In this document: piece after piece, positions 9,479-18,089 of the stretch
Position numbering within the stretch: the first letter of the stretch is position 1
How the letters are laid out: each line of letters begins with the position of its first letter
Origin: Cryomorphaceae bacterium
Lineage (GTDB): Bacteria; Bacteroidota; Bacteroidia; Flavobacteriales_D; Crocinitomicaceae
Assembly: GCA_027483605.1 (NCBI GenBank)
Contig: JAIXUE010000021.1
Location: 1-57,131 of the forward strand
Direction of reading: 5' to 3'
DNA length: 57,131 nucleotides
The notes under the pieces: generated by a model
What the model saw: the letters and a program-made list of their open reading frames with translations, nothing else
What the model was told of the DNA's origin: nothing
The model's database searches: none
Translations under genes and position numbers: made by a program

Positions 9479-10236
9479 GCATTGGCCTCTTTCAATTTGA
9501 TCAGATTTGGCAAGATAAACAGGCCAACTTTGAGCGCATTTCGGCCCAATTAGCTGTAGCACCAAAGTGTGATTTACTCCTTTTGCCCGAAATGTTTCAT
9601 ACCGGATTTTCAATGGAGCTTGCTTGTGCCGATAATTGGCAACATTCAGAAGGTCTTCTTTTTTTGAAAACAATGGCGGCGCGTTATCAAATGGCTATTT
9701 ATACATCTTTGATGGTACAGGATAGCGGCAAATATTTCAATAGAGGTGTATTTGTGTATCCGGAGGGTCAGATTAAGACCTATGACAAGCGAAAGGCTTT
9801 TGGGTTAGGTGGCGAAGATCAATACTTCAGCACTGGAGAAAAAGAAGTTATTGTGAGCTATCTTGGCTGGAATTTGAATCTTCAAATTTGTTATGATTTG
9901 CGTTTTCCAGAACTGGTGCGCAATCGTTTGAATGCAGCAGGAGCTCCGGCATATGATGTGCTTTTAAATATTGCCAATTGGCCTCAAAAGCGCATTGCCC
10001 ACTGGGATGCCCTATTGAAAGCACGCGCTATCGAAAATCAATGTTATGTTTTAGCCTGCAATCGAATTGGTCAGGATGGAACTAACCTCGTATACAATGG
10101 GCATAGTCAGGCCGTAGATTTAATGGGTGATTTTTTAGCCAAACCCCTCGAACAAGAAGGTTTTTACGTTGTTAGTTGTTCAGCCGCTCTACTCAAAGAG
10201 GGTCGAAAAATGCTTCCTTTTTTGAAGGACGCATAG
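9466..10236 (+). CDS. Nitrilase-superfamily amidohydrolase (omega-amidase-like)
   Basis: 256 residues, the usual length for the carbon-nitrogen hydrolase family. The catalytic triad is visible: Glu42 in LLLPEMFHTGF, Lys108 in TYDKRKAF and Cys142 in LQICYDLRFPEL. The CYDLRFPE nucleophile elbow and the MFHTGF segment match the omega-amidase/YafV branch, which hydrolyses 2-oxoglutaramate (or 2-oxosuccinamate) to the 2-oxo acid and ammonia. The first ATG overlaps the preceding aminotransferase by 13 bases, so the two are probably translationally coupled. Pairing with a glutamine-type transaminase fits: removal of the 2-oxoglutaramate product makes transamination irreversible. A generic amidase role is the alternative. 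Confidence 0.88.
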   Translation: MQDLSIGLFQFDQIWQDKQANFERISAQLAVAPKCDLLLLPEMFHTGFSMELACADNWQHSEGLLFLKTMAARYQMAIYTSLMVQDSGKYFNRGVFVYPEGQIKTYDKRKAFGLGGEDQYFSTGEKEVIVSYLGWNLNLQICYDLRFPELVRNRLNAAGAPAYDVLLNIANWPQKRIAHWDALLKARAIENQCYVLACNRIGQDGTNLVYNGHSQAVDLMGDFLAKPLEQEGFYVVSCSAALLKEGRKMLPFLKDA

Positions 10237-10251
10237 AAATCACTATATTTA
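10221..10251 (+). promoter_or_regulatory. Promoter-like -33/-7 pair for the secreted protein gene at 10271
   Basis: TTTG (10221-10224) is followed after 19 bases by TATATTTA (10244-10251). This matches the Bacteroidota sigma-A pattern TTG-N19-TAnnTTTG except for the last base. The -33 part lies inside the end of the nitrilase gene. The predicted leader is about 15 bases. Confidence 0.5.
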
Positions 10252-10270
10252 TTACCAAATTACTCGAAAC

Positions 10271-12091
10271 ATGAAAAAACTTATACTCTTTGTAAGCGCA
10301 ATTGCTTCTGTAGCTTATGCTCAAAAAGCGCCGCGCATCCAGACTTTCCAAGAATTGGTAAAGGCTCCTAAAGTAACAACGAAAGCGCCTGCCGACGAAA
10401 AAATTCTTGGTGTAACGCTTTGGTCTGATGACTTCTCAACCCCATCCAACTGGACCCTCGATAACTCAGGACAGAGCGGAATTGATTTTGGTTGGAATAT
10501 CAACAACAACAACGATGGTTGGTGGGCAGCAAGCGGAATTGCCTCTACTTCTGGCGGCAATTGTGCTGAGCTTGTCAATGGCGATCCTACAGCATCTCCA
10601 GCTACTCAAGCCCTAAATGTAGTTTACACACTTACTACTGCACAACCAATTGATATCGCTGCACTTGGTGGAAACAACCAAGTGTCTTTGCAATTTCAGC
10701 AGTACGGAGCTCGTTTCAATGACCTACAAGAAATGCAAATTTCTACCAATGGCACCACGTGGGTAACGGTAGGTAACAACCAAGACAAACCTGTACTTTC
10801 TTCAGCAGGTGGATCCGCTTATGCCAATCCAGATACAAAAATCATCAACCTAGCAACTTTTTTAACAGCGACACCAAGCCCAATCTGGATTCGTTTCTCT
10901 TGGACAACCGCTTTTCCTGCCTCGGCTACAAACCCTAACGTATGGGTCACATACGGTTGGTACATCGACGACGTCAAAATCGTAACCAACCCTACCAATG
11001 ACCTTTCTGTAACTTCTACATTCTGGGGTTCAGTAGGTTTGCCTTACTACCAAATTCCAGATGAGCAAGTAACTGAAATCGGTTTTGCTGCTGATGTATT
11101 TAACGGTGGTGTGAATACCCAAACCAACGTGAAATTGAACATCAATGCAAACAACGGAGCCTGGACAGGTTCTTCAGCGCCAGTAAGCATCAACTCATTA
11201 GATACTGCTGCTATTGAACTCACTACTTTCTACACACCACCAGCCACACCAGGGAACATCTCCATCTCACGCACCCTTACTGCTGATTCCACAGACGATA
11301 TCCCAACGAACAACACGATGTCTAACATTGAATTTGCAGTGACTGACTTCATCTATGCCCGTGACAACGGAACACCATCAGGAAGCACTTCAAATGGCAC
11401 AGATGGTTTTGAGTCAGGAAACCTTTTTGATGTTTTTCAAGATGAAACTTTAAAAGCAATCAATGTGCGCTTACCAGGTGGTGCAAACGGTGCAACAGTT
11501 GGAACAGAAATTTTTGTGAAATTGTATTCAGTAGACGCAACTAGCGGCGATTTCGTATTTGAATCAGAGTCTGCACCACTTGTGTTAGCAGCAAACAACC
11601 TCAATGTAAACCTTGTGATGGAACTCGAGCCTTACGTAGACGTTTTTGCAGGTACAACTTATTTGGCTGTTGTTGGCGCTTATTCTGCAGGTTTGCGCGT
11701 TTCTAACGCAGGTAAGTCTGAGCCACAAACCACCTTCTTCTTAGATATGGCTGACAACACATGGTACTATTCTACCAACACACCAATGGTACGCATGAAT
11801 TTTGATCCAATTTTGAGTGTTACAGAACAAACAGAATTGAGCCAAGCAGTAGTATTACCGAACCCAACTGCCGCAAATGCTTCATTGCGTTTTGACTTGA
11901 AAAACACAAGCGATGTAAGTGTTGTAGTAACAGACCTTACAGGTAAGGTGATGCAAACAGCTACACTTGCACAAATGACAGCAGGCGCACAAGAAGTTAC
12001 TTTGGCTTCAGAACAATGGGCTGCAGGTATCTACACAGTGAACATTACCTCAAACGGTAGCACACTCACTAAGAAATTTGTGAAGCGTTAA
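10271..12091 (+). CDS. Secreted protein with T9SS type A sorting domain
   Basis: 606 residues. The signal peptide is MKKLILFVSAIASVAYAQ. Residues about 48-240 look like a jelly-roll/MAM-like surface domain (WSDDFSTPSNWTLDNSG, QLQ-like strands, a YGWYIDDVKI motif typical of such domains). About 245-350 is a CARDB-like Ig segment, followed by a second beta-rich module (about 360-510). The C-terminus (from about residue 530) is a type A T9SS sorting domain: LPNPTAANA, VVTDLTGKVM, GIYTVNI and a final KKFVKR. It is exported by T9SS and either anchored or released. No catalytic motif is visible; adhesion or binding is the cautious guess. It sits alone between a probable promoter and a strong terminator, so it is likely monocistronic. 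Confidence 0.85.
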   Translation: MKKLILFVSAIASVAYAQKAPRIQTFQELVKAPKVTTKAPADEKILGVTLWSDDFSTPSNWTLDNSGQSGIDFGWNINNNNDGWWAASGIASTSGGNCAELVNGDPTASPATQALNVVYTLTTAQPIDIAALGGNNQVSLQFQQYGARFNDLQEMQISTNGTTWVTVGNNQDKPVLSSAGGSAYANPDTKIINLATFLTATPSPIWIRFSWTTAFPASATNPNVWVTYGWYIDDVKIVTNPTNDLSVTSTFWGSVGLPYYQIPDEQVTEIGFAADVFNGGVNTQTNVKLNINANNGAWTGSSAPVSINSLDTAAIELTTFYTPPATPGNISISRTLTADSTDDIPTNNTMSNIEFAVTDFIYARDNGTPSGSTSNGTDGFESGNLFDVFQDETLKAINVRLPGGANGATVGTEIFVKLYSVDATSGDFVFESESAPLVLAANNLNVNLVMELEPYVDVFAGTTYLAVVGAYSAGLRVSNAGKSEPQTTFFLDMADNTWYYSTNTPMVRMNFDPILSVTEQTELSQAVVLPNPTAANASLRFDLKNTSDVSVVVTDLTGKVMQTATLAQMTAGAQEVTLASEQWAAGIYTVNITSNGSTLTKKFVKR

Positions 12092-12110
12092 TTTCTCTCG
12101 CATTGAATAT

Positions 12111-12136
12111 AAAAAGCCGGGCAACCGGCTTTTTTT
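12111..12136 (+). terminator. Intrinsic terminator after the secreted protein gene
   Basis: A six-base-pair GC-rich stem (AGCCGG at 12115-12120 and CCGGCT at 12125-12130) with a GCAA tetraloop, followed by a T-run to 12136. An A-run on the left side could let it work in both directions. It ends the transcript of the gene stopping at 12091. Confidence 0.85.
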
Positions 12137-12142
12137 GTACTT

Positions 12143-12571
12143 ATGAGTTTTGAATACGGATATCTTGGTTTGTTTTTAGCTAGTTTTTTAGCAGCTACCA
12201 TATTGCCTGTGGCTTCAGAAATATTTCTGACATCAATGCTCTTGATGGGTTTTGAGCCTTGGGCCTGCATTTTAGTTGCTACCGCAGGCAATACAAGCGG
12301 TGCATGGCTCAACTATGGCATAGGGTTTTTAGGCAAACCTGCTTGGCTCCTAAGATTAGGAGCAAAACCAGATGCGATTGAGCGTTGGCATGTAAAAATA
12401 CATCGTTACGGGAGTTGGATGGCGCTGCTGTGTTGGCTTCCATTAATTGGCGACATCATTGGTATTGCATTAGGCTTTTTTCGTGCGCCGTGGCTACCTA
12501 CCTTTATTCTGATGGGTGTAGGTAAGCTTTTTCGCTACTTATTAGTTTGGGCCGGCTATTGTTTTTGGTAA
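12143..12571 (+). CDS. YqaA/DedA-family (SNARE-associated-like) membrane protein
   Basis: 142 residues, about the length of YqaA-type short DedA relatives. Several hydrophobic segments are visible (about residues 5-30, 33-60, 92-112 and 118-140), with a re-entrant-type LPVASEIFLTSML stretch and a GNTSGAWLNYGIG motif as in YqaA. DedA-superfamily proteins are inner-membrane proteins linked to lipid carrier recycling and envelope homeostasis; the role of the YqaA branch is not settled. The gene begins 6 bases after the terminator T-run, so its own promoter must lie inside or before the terminator, or it depends on readthrough. Its end overlaps the convergent peptidase gene by 16 bases. Confidence 0.8.
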   Translation: MSFEYGYLGLFLASFLAATILPVASEIFLTSMLLMGFEPWACILVATAGNTSGAWLNYGIGFLGKPAWLLRLGAKPDAIERWHVKIHRYGSWMALLCWLPLIGDIIGIALGFFRAPWLPTFILMGVGKLFRYLLVWAGYCFW

Positions 12572-14043
12572 GTTTTTAAGTACTCCATAAATGGGTCTCG
12601 CTGCTCAATAATGTCTTCTCTTGTTGCTTTGATAGGTATATCAGGGCTAATGGGCAAAAGGATCCGTTCTTTTACGTGAAAAGGCGTGAATTTCAGTGTG
12701 GCAACCATTACATCTAAATGAGAATGTTTCAGGGTAATGATTGCTGGGTTTCCAAAAGTACCACCTACACCACCCATGCAAGGTGTGCCAAGAATTTTAC
12801 CTCGTTCGATATGTTTGAACCAAGCGGCAAACAACACCGATGCCGACATCGAATTGCCATTTACAACCAAATTACAGGTTCCTTTAAATACATAATTACG
12901 TTCGTTTTCTGGAAGGTAGTCGTATAGAATGGTGTGCGTAGCACCTTTGGGAAGTTTATAAAAATCATATTCTTTTGAAATCAGGCCGTTTGGATAAACA
13001 TTTTTGGCACGGGTTTCAAATTGCATCTGTTGCATTGGACTCAATAACGCAAAGCGATCGTAGTCGCTGCGTTTATAGAGATAGTTGGTTTTTACCGACG
13101 TTTGTTTGGTATTGATGTAACTAAAAAGATATTCTTCGGCACGCAGAAGACCACCAAGATTATTGCGCAAGTCAATATAAATTGTTGTACAGCGGCGTTT
13201 TTCGACTTCTTCAAAAAAGGCATCGATTTGCTTTTTGTACAAGTTGAGCGAAAGTGGTTGAAAGGATGCTACAACTAATATTCCATTGTTGTTTTGATCA
13301 AAGGAATACGCAACTTCTTGATCGTCTGCGCTAAAAATACTTGCCAGAAAGTACCTCCATGATGCGCTGAAAGCGATGTCTCTTGTCAGTGTATCACCTT
13401 GAGGACTCACCATTTGTACTTTTGCACTTTTTGCACCTCTTAGATCCATCGAAAGCAGGTTATAGACCACCCCGATGTATTCGCTTGCAACCTCTTCTTT
13501 AGCAGCTGTTGCATCGCCTTCACTCAAACTCAGGGCCAATGCATAAGTGTAAAGTTGTTTGACGCTAAATGTATCAATTTGCAGTAGTTCGGCACCTCTA
13601 ATGAAATCTGGATTGTAGCCTCCGCTGATATAAAATTTGTTGTTGATTGTTTCTACAAAAAAGGGCAAAACCTTTCGTTGGCCATTGACTTCATAGAGAA
13701 ATTGCTTGGGGTTGATCCCTGTATGTGAATCTTTGAGCGCAAAAAGATAGTTATTCACGACAAGCGTAAACTCAAAAACACTTAATGGCTTGTTGATTTT
13801 TGATTTAGCCACTTGATACGCCTCACTGAGGTCATTGATGTTTCCGTAGTAGGTAGGGTTGGGGTGCGTTTCTAGAATATGCTTGTGCAGCTGGTCTAAG
13901 TCAGCCTTCATAACCTCTGGACACAAAAAGGTATGGGCAGCAAGTTCTTTTTTAGGTTTAAATGCATTTTGACATTCTTGTGCCAAGCTCAAAGAGCAAG
14001 AGAGAAAAATAATCACAAAAGAAGTCCAAAGACGCATGCGCAA
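12556..14043 (-). CDS. S41-family peptidase-like secreted protein
   Basis: 495 residues with a signal peptide ending near LSLAQEC. The C-terminal half carries S41 (C-terminal processing protease/tricorn-like) features: IYIDLRNNLGGLL at about residue 295, the nucleophile region NGNSMSASVLFAAWF near 395, and GGTFGNP further on. A DSHTGIN motif (about residue 108) could supply the His of a Ser-His pair, as in tricorn-like S41 enzymes. The Lys of the CtpA-type dyad (TFGKG) reads Asn here. It is therefore either a tricorn-type enzyme or an inactive relative. The protein probably acts in the periplasm or at the surface. The gene is convergent with, and overlaps, the YqaA-like gene, and is divergent from the small lipoprotein at 14075. 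Confidence 0.8.
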   Translation of the reverse strand: MRMRLWTSFVIIFLSCSLSLAQECQNAFKPKKELAAHTFLCPEVMKADLDQLHKHILETHPNPTYYGNINDLSEAYQVAKSKINKPLSVFEFTLVVNNYLFALKDSHTGINPKQFLYEVNGQRKVLPFFVETINNKFYISGGYNPDFIRGAELLQIDTFSVKQLYTYALALSLSEGDATAAKEEVASEYIGVVYNLLSMDLRGAKSAKVQMVSPQGDTLTRDIAFSASWRYFLASIFSADDQEVAYSFDQNNNGILVVASFQPLSLNLYKKQIDAFFEEVEKRRCTTIYIDLRNNLGGLLRAEEYLFSYINTKQTSVKTNYLYKRSDYDRFALLSPMQQMQFETRAKNVYPNGLISKEYDFYKLPKGATHTILYDYLPENERNYVFKGTCNLVVNGNSMSASVLFAAWFKHIERGKILGTPCMGGVGGTFGNPAIITLKHSHLDVMVATLKFTPFHVKERILLPISPDIPIKATREDIIEQRDPFMEYLKTYQKQ

Positions 14044-14059
14044 GTCTACGAGATTATTT

Positions 14060-14067
14060 TAATTTTG
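14060..14067 (+). promoter_or_regulatory. -7 promoter element (TAATTTTG) for the lipoprotein at 14075
   Basis: An exact match to the Bacteroidota -7 consensus TAnnTTTG ending 7 bases before the ATG at 14075. With the usual spacing, transcription would start only a few bases before the start codon. It lies in the 31-base divergent gap with the S41 gene. Confidence 0.6.
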
Positions 14068-14074
14068 TTTAATA

Positions 14075-14341
14075 ATGAGCCTCATAAAATTAAGCATTTC
14101 TTTTCTTGCAGCAGCTGCCTTGCTCTCGGCCTGTTCTCAGCCGGATAAAGCACAGTGTGCCTGTTTAGCGCAAGCACAAAAAGTCAATCGCCTTTCTGAG
14201 GTTATTTGGTCTTCTAATGCCTCACATCAAGACACCCTTTTATTGAAGCAAGCACTTCAAAAAAAGCAAGCAATTTGTAAAGAACTGGAGCAAAGTACAC
14301 CTGAGGCGTTACACAAACTAAGAGCGCAATGTCCACAGTAA
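14075..14341 (+). CDS. Small hypothetical lipoprotein
   Basis: 88 residues. The N-terminus is a lipoprotein signal with lipobox LLSAC (Cys20), so the mature part of about 69 residues is membrane-anchored. It contains an early CAC pair, a helical charged segment (QALQKKQAICKELEQ) and a C-terminal AQCPQ. I do not recognise a family. The helical, Cys-containing mature part is seen in many short Bacteroidota lipoproteins of unknown role. An exact TAnnTTTG element sits 7 bases upstream, and the 3' end overlaps the epimerase gene by 13 bases, suggesting coupled expression. It is a real gene given the lipobox, promoter and overlap, but its function is unknown. Confidence 0.75.
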   Translation: MSLIKLSISFLAAAALLSACSQPDKAQCACLAQAQKVNRLSEVIWSSNASHQDTLLLKQALQKKQAICKELEQSTPEALHKLRAQCPQ

Positions 14342-15237
14342 GAGACGACATGCCCACTGTGCTCATTGCGGGCGGCTCTGGCCTTATTGGCGGTCATTTA
14401 ACGCGTCATTTCAAAGACCGTGGCTTTCGAGTTTATAAACTGACGCGCAAGCCTACTAAACACGGCCACATCTTTTGGGATCCAAGTCAAGAGAAAATCA
14501 GCACCAGTAAGCTAGCCAAAATAGATGTATTGATCAATCTTGCAGGAGAAAATATTGGCTCCAAGCGCTGGACAACCACTCGCAAAGCACAAATTCTTGC
14601 TTCGCGTATTGAAAGCACCGAGTTTTTAGCAACAGTTATTGGGCAAATGCCCAACCTCAAATACTACATCGGAGCATCTGGTGTCAATTGTTACCAAAAC
14701 TTATCTGGAAAAACATTTAGCGAAGAAGACGCTTATGGTTCCGATTTTTTGGCCACTGTTGTCAAAGAATGGGAGGCAGCGCATCAACGTGTGCTTTCAC
14801 AGGTTCCGGGCTCTGTACTCCGAATTTCAATGGTTTTATCCAGACACGGCGGCTCTTTGCAGCTCATGAAACAACCTATTTATTGGGGGCTTGGCGCTGC
14901 GGTCGGCCCAGGCACGCAAAGTAGCCCTTGGGTACACATAGATGATTTGTGCCGCTTGGTACTATTTGCCTATGATCAGCGAATTGAAGGAACATACAAC
15001 GTGCTCGGCGCAAATGCGACCAACATTGAAATGACTACGCGTTTGGCAAAATGGCTGAAAAGACCCCTCTTCATGCCAAATATCCCTGCCATCGTTTTGC
15101 GCTTTTTACTTGGCGAGCGCGCAATATTGGTCTTAGCTGACTTAAAAGCAAGTAATCAAAAAGTTAAAGACACCGGATTTACTTTCAAGTACACATCTTT
15201 AGATAGTGCCTTTAAGTCCTTCTTTAAGAGGGGTTAA
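14329..15237 (+). CDS. TIGR01777-family NAD(P)-dependent epimerase/SDR protein
   Basis: 302 residues, the usual length for the YfcH/TIGR01777 family of extended short-chain dehydrogenases. The nucleotide-binding motif is GGSGLIGGHL (residues about 15-24). Further family motifs are LINLAGENIGSKRW and SPWVHIDD. The C-terminal part matches the DUF1731 extension (NIPAIVLRFLLGERA, LADLKASNQKV, and a final F-x-F-K pattern). The family resembles sugar-nucleotide epimerases, but its substrate is unknown; relatives include plant SulA-like proteins. The ATG at 14329 overlaps the lipoprotein gene; a second ATG at 14350, closer to the Rossmann strand, is an alternative start that would remove the overlap. 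Confidence 0.88.
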   Translation: MSTVRDDMPTVLIAGGSGLIGGHLTRHFKDRGFRVYKLTRKPTKHGHIFWDPSQEKISTSKLAKIDVLINLAGENIGSKRWTTTRKAQILASRIESTEFLATVIGQMPNLKYYIGASGVNCYQNLSGKTFSEEDAYGSDFLATVVKEWEAAHQRVLSQVPGSVLRISMVLSRHGGSLQLMKQPIYWGLGAAVGPGTQSSPWVHIDDLCRLVLFAYDQRIEGTYNVLGANATNIEMTTRLAKWLKRPLFMPNIPAIVLRFLLGERAILVLADLKASNQKVKDTGFTFKYTSLDSAFKSFFKRG

Positions 15238-15318
15238 CACTGAGTTCATTTTAGTCTCTTATTTTCACTGCAGGGCTTTTTCAAATAGAAAATTGCTTAT
15301 TTTCAACAAAAATCGCAG

Positions 15319-16644
15319 ATGAAAAAAAAGGAAAAAATCTTTGTATTAGACACTTCTGTTCTCTTACATGACTTCGATGCTATTGTCAATTTCAAGGAGC
15401 ATTTTGTGGCCATTCCGATCACTGTTTTAGAAGAACTCGATAAATTTAAAATAGGCAATGACACTAAGAATTTCTCTGCCCGAGAAGTGATTCGTTTTAT
15501 TGACAAACTTTCTGGCAACGGTTCACTCCAAGAATGGATTGCTCTCGGGAAAGGATTAGGTAAATTCAAGGTGGTCATGGATGAACAACCTGCAGGCCTG
15601 AATGCAGAAAAAGTCTATGCGATTGGAAAAAACGATCATAAAATCATCAATGCGGCGCTCAGCTTAATGGAGCTAGAGCCAAAGCGCACCGTTGTTTTAG
15701 TCACAAAAGACATCAATTTACGCATCAAGGCAAAAGCTTTAGGCGTCGTAGCAGAAGATTACGAGACGGGAAAAGTCAACTCTCAAGAAATACAAAGTGC
15801 AGGTAAATACGGTGTCGACGGCATTGATTCTGAAGTGATCCGAGAAATTTTTACGCGCGGAAGCATCGAGGAGAATGGCTTACTTGGCGATAGAAAAGTC
15901 ACGAATGGCTACTACATCCTAAAGAACGGCAAAACGTCTTCGCTTGCGTTTTACAACCACCATTCCGATCATATAGAACGCATAGAAAAAGAATTTGTAT
16001 ATGGAATCAAGCCCAAGAATGCAGAGCAAGCTTTTGCATTTCATGCGCTTTTGAATCCCGATGTCAAATTAGTCGCCATGCAGGGTGTGGCAGGAACGGG
16101 TAAAACTTTACTCGCTTTAGCCGCTGCACTTGAACAAAGCAAGAAATTCAATCAGGTAATCCTCGCCAGACCTTTAGTTCCGCTTTCTAATAAAGAAATT
16201 GGGTTCTTACCCGGAGATGCCGATGATAAAATAGGCCCTTACATGGAACCCCTTTGGGACAACCTCAAGTTTATCAAGTCTCAGTTTGGCGAAAATGAAA
16301 AGAAATACAAGGCGATCATAGAAATGGAGCAAACAAAAAGGATCATCATTACGCCACTCGCATTCATTCGGGGCAGAAGCTTGAGCAATATCATGTTTAT
16401 CGTCGATGAAGCTCAAAACCTTACGCCTCACGAAGTCAAAACGATCATTACCCGAGCAGGCGAGAACACCAAAATTGTATTCACTGGAGATGTACACCAG
16501 ATTGACACGCCATATTTAGATGAGAATAGCAATGGTTTGGCTTACCTCATTGATCGTTTACAGGGGCAACCTTTGTTTGCACATGTTCGATTGGAGAAAG
16601 GAGAGCGTTCGGAACTAGCCAATTTGGCCAACGACCTTTTATGA
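15319..16644 (+). CDS. PIN-PhoH fusion ATPase (YlaK-like)
   Basis: 441 residues. Residues about 8-140 are a PIN nuclease-like domain (VLDTSVLLHDFDA with an acidic metal-binding Asp, and VTKDINLRIKA). About 235-435 is a PhoH AAA-like ATPase: Walker A GVAGTGKT (about 256-263), LARPLVPLSNKEIGFLPGD, and Walker B-like FIVDEAQNLTPHEVKTI followed by TGDVHQID. This PIN-PhoH architecture is known from Bacillus YlaK and mycobacterial PhoH2, where an RNA helicase/RNase activity has been described. A 10-base direct repeat, CTTATTTTCA, occurs twice upstream (15258-15267 and 15296-15305); the second copy lies at promoter distance. The 3' end overlaps the opposing methyltransferase gene by 6 bases. Confidence 0.92.
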   Translation: MKKKEKIFVLDTSVLLHDFDAIVNFKEHFVAIPITVLEELDKFKIGNDTKNFSAREVIRFIDKLSGNGSLQEWIALGKGLGKFKVVMDEQPAGLNAEKVYAIGKNDHKIINAALSLMELEPKRTVVLVTKDINLRIKAKALGVVAEDYETGKVNSQEIQSAGKYGVDGIDSEVIREIFTRGSIEENGLLGDRKVTNGYYILKNGKTSSLAFYNHHSDHIERIEKEFVYGIKPKNAEQAFAFHALLNPDVKLVAMQGVAGTGKTLLALAAALEQSKKFNQVILARPLVPLSNKEIGFLPGDADDKIGPYMEPLWDNLKFIKSQFGENEKKYKAIIEMEQTKRIIITPLAFIRGRSLSNIMFIVDEAQNLTPHEVKTIITRAGENTKIVFTGDVHQIDTPYLDENSNGLAYLIDRLQGQPLFAHVRLEKGERSELANLANDLL

Positions 16645-17505
16645 TTTGAGTGGTGCAATGCGCAGCAATTCTCCGCAATAAAGCGTTTTCTCTGTTTGGC
16701 TTTCGAGGTAAAGTTCGCTGTGTTCGGTTGAGCGGCCCTCGAAATACATTTCGGAGAGTTCAGTCAAGAGATTGGACTCAATAGATGGCGAGTAGGTGTT
16801 GAGTGTAAGCCGCCCATTTGGGCTGAGTATTTGCGCACAAGCAGCGAAAAGCTGATCTATTTTATCTTCTAGCTTCCATTTTTCACCTTTGACGCCATTG
16901 CCCCAAGCGGGTGGGTCCATGAGGATGTAATTGTATTGATGGCCACGGCGGGCTTCTCTTTCGGCAAATTTCAGGGCGTCTTCGAGAACCCAATGAATGT
17001 TGAGTAAGCGGCTTGCATCCATGTTTTGGTTGGCCCAATTCAAGATAGATTTAGAAGAATCGATATGAAAGGTATCGGCACCTTTGAGCCTGGCCATGCA
17101 ACTTGCAGCGCCGGTATAGGCAAATAAATTCAGGAATTTGTCGTCGGAAGCAACGTGGGCGTCTATGTGCGCCCAGTTAATGGCTTGCTCAGGGAAGAGA
17201 CCAACATGTTTGAACGTGGAGGTGCCGAGCACAAACTTTAAACGGCCATACGAGATTTGCCATTCAGTTGGTGCATCTTTTTTGAGTGCTTTCCAGCGAC
17301 CTGTTTTGCCTGGGTTTTCTATGAATTCCCAGTGAGCTAGTTCTTTCCATTCTGTGAAAGGTTTGCCGCTATGAAAATAAGCTTGTACGTCGGGTCTGAT
17401 GGTAATGACCTTGCCCCAGCGTTCGAGTTTCTTGCCACCTCCGGCATCAATTAATTGGTAATCTGGCCAAGAAGGCGCAATGGCGCGAGGCGTTTGAGAC
17501 ATCAT
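16639..17505 (-). CDS. Class I SAM-dependent rRNA-type methyltransferase
   Basis: 288 residues. The SAM-binding motif is in LNLFAYTGAASCMARL (about residue 123) with an acidic residue in FHIDSSKSILNWAN. The catalytic motif is LMDPPAWG (about residue 194), as in the RlmI/RlmK-type family that methylates 23S rRNA and related RNAs. There is no PUA domain, unlike E. coli RlmI, so the target is uncertain. Two start codons lie in tandem (ATGATG at 17505-17500); the first overlaps the upstream stop by one base (TAATG), indicating coupling to the TPR gene. Convergent overlap of 6 bases with the PhoH gene. Confidence 0.85.
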   Translation of the reverse strand: MMSQTPRAIAPSWPDYQLIDAGGGKKLERWGKVITIRPDVQAYFHSGKPFTEWKELAHWEFIENPGKTGRWKALKKDAPTEWQISYGRLKFVLGTSTFKHVGLFPEQAINWAHIDAHVASDDKFLNLFAYTGAASCMARLKGADTFHIDSSKSILNWANQNMDASRLLNIHWVLEDALKFAEREARRGHQYNYILMDPPAWGNGVKGEKWKLEDKIDQLFAACAQILSPNGRLTLNTYSPSIESNLLTELSEMYFEGRSTEHSELYLESQTEKTLYCGELLRIAPLKS

Positions 17506-18086
17506 TAACGCATTTTAGGGGTTTTCTTGCGACCACCCGTCATTTGGGCCATGCGCATCTGATTTTTGGAAGGCGCCATCTGAAGCTGTTGTTGTAACAT
17601 CTTGATTTGATCGCGTAACATTCCGTTTTTGTCGTGTTTTTTGGCTTCGGCAAGTAAAGCAAGAGCTTCAGGGCGGCGGCCTGTTTGGGCGCAAATACCT
17701 GCTAAATGCATCCGCGCGACAGCGTTATCTTCTTTTTGGCGCAGACCCAAATTAATTGCTTTGCGCAAGAGTTGTTCGGAGGTCGCAAAACCAAGTTCTT
17801 GTGCGCCAAGTACTGCTTTAAGGTAGAGAATATAGCCATGTTGCTTTTTAGGGAGCAAGTGCGGGTGTGTGATTTTGTTGATATAAGCCTTCGCTTTATC
17901 TTGGTTGCCCACGCGCATTTGATTGAGTGCTAAAATCATGTTCTCATTTCGGAAAAAGGAAAGGATGATCAGTGCGGTAATGAAAATAAAGAAAATGCCC
18001 CAACCCCAGTGTCCGGATACAAAGAGGTAAACATTAAAAAAGGCGGCAACAAGTGCCAAAACGATGCGGATGATAAATGCGGTCAT
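17505..18086 (-). CDS. Membrane-anchored TPR-like protein
   Basis: 193 residues. Two N-terminal hydrophobic segments (residues about 4-22 and 27-45) are followed by a helical region with TPR-like pairs (ILYLKAVLGAQELGF, AVARMHLAGICAQTG) to about residue 165. The tail is basic and Gln/Met-rich (RKKTPKMR). It is probably an inner-membrane scaffold with a cytoplasmic helical domain. I do not recognise a characterised family. It sits between the RidA gene (3-base gap) and the methyltransferase gene (1-base overlap), so all three probably form one minus-strand operon. Confidence 0.75.
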   Translation of the reverse strand: MTAFIIRIVLALVAAFFNVYLFVSGHWGWGIFFIFITALIILSFFRNENMILALNQMRVGNQDKAKAYINKITHPHLLPKKQHGYILYLKAVLGAQELGFATSEQLLRKAINLGLRQKEDNAVARMHLAGICAQTGRRPEALALLAEAKKHDKNGMLRDQIKMLQQQLQMAPSKNQMRMAQMTGGRKKTPKMR

Positions 18087-18089
18087 AGG

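Noticed and set aside
15258-15305. Direct repeat CTTATTTTCA (15258-15267 and 15296-15305) upstream of phoH as a regulator site
   Set aside because: Ten AT-rich bases can recur by chance in this genome; neither copy matches the -7 consensus well. Mentioned in the phoH entry only.
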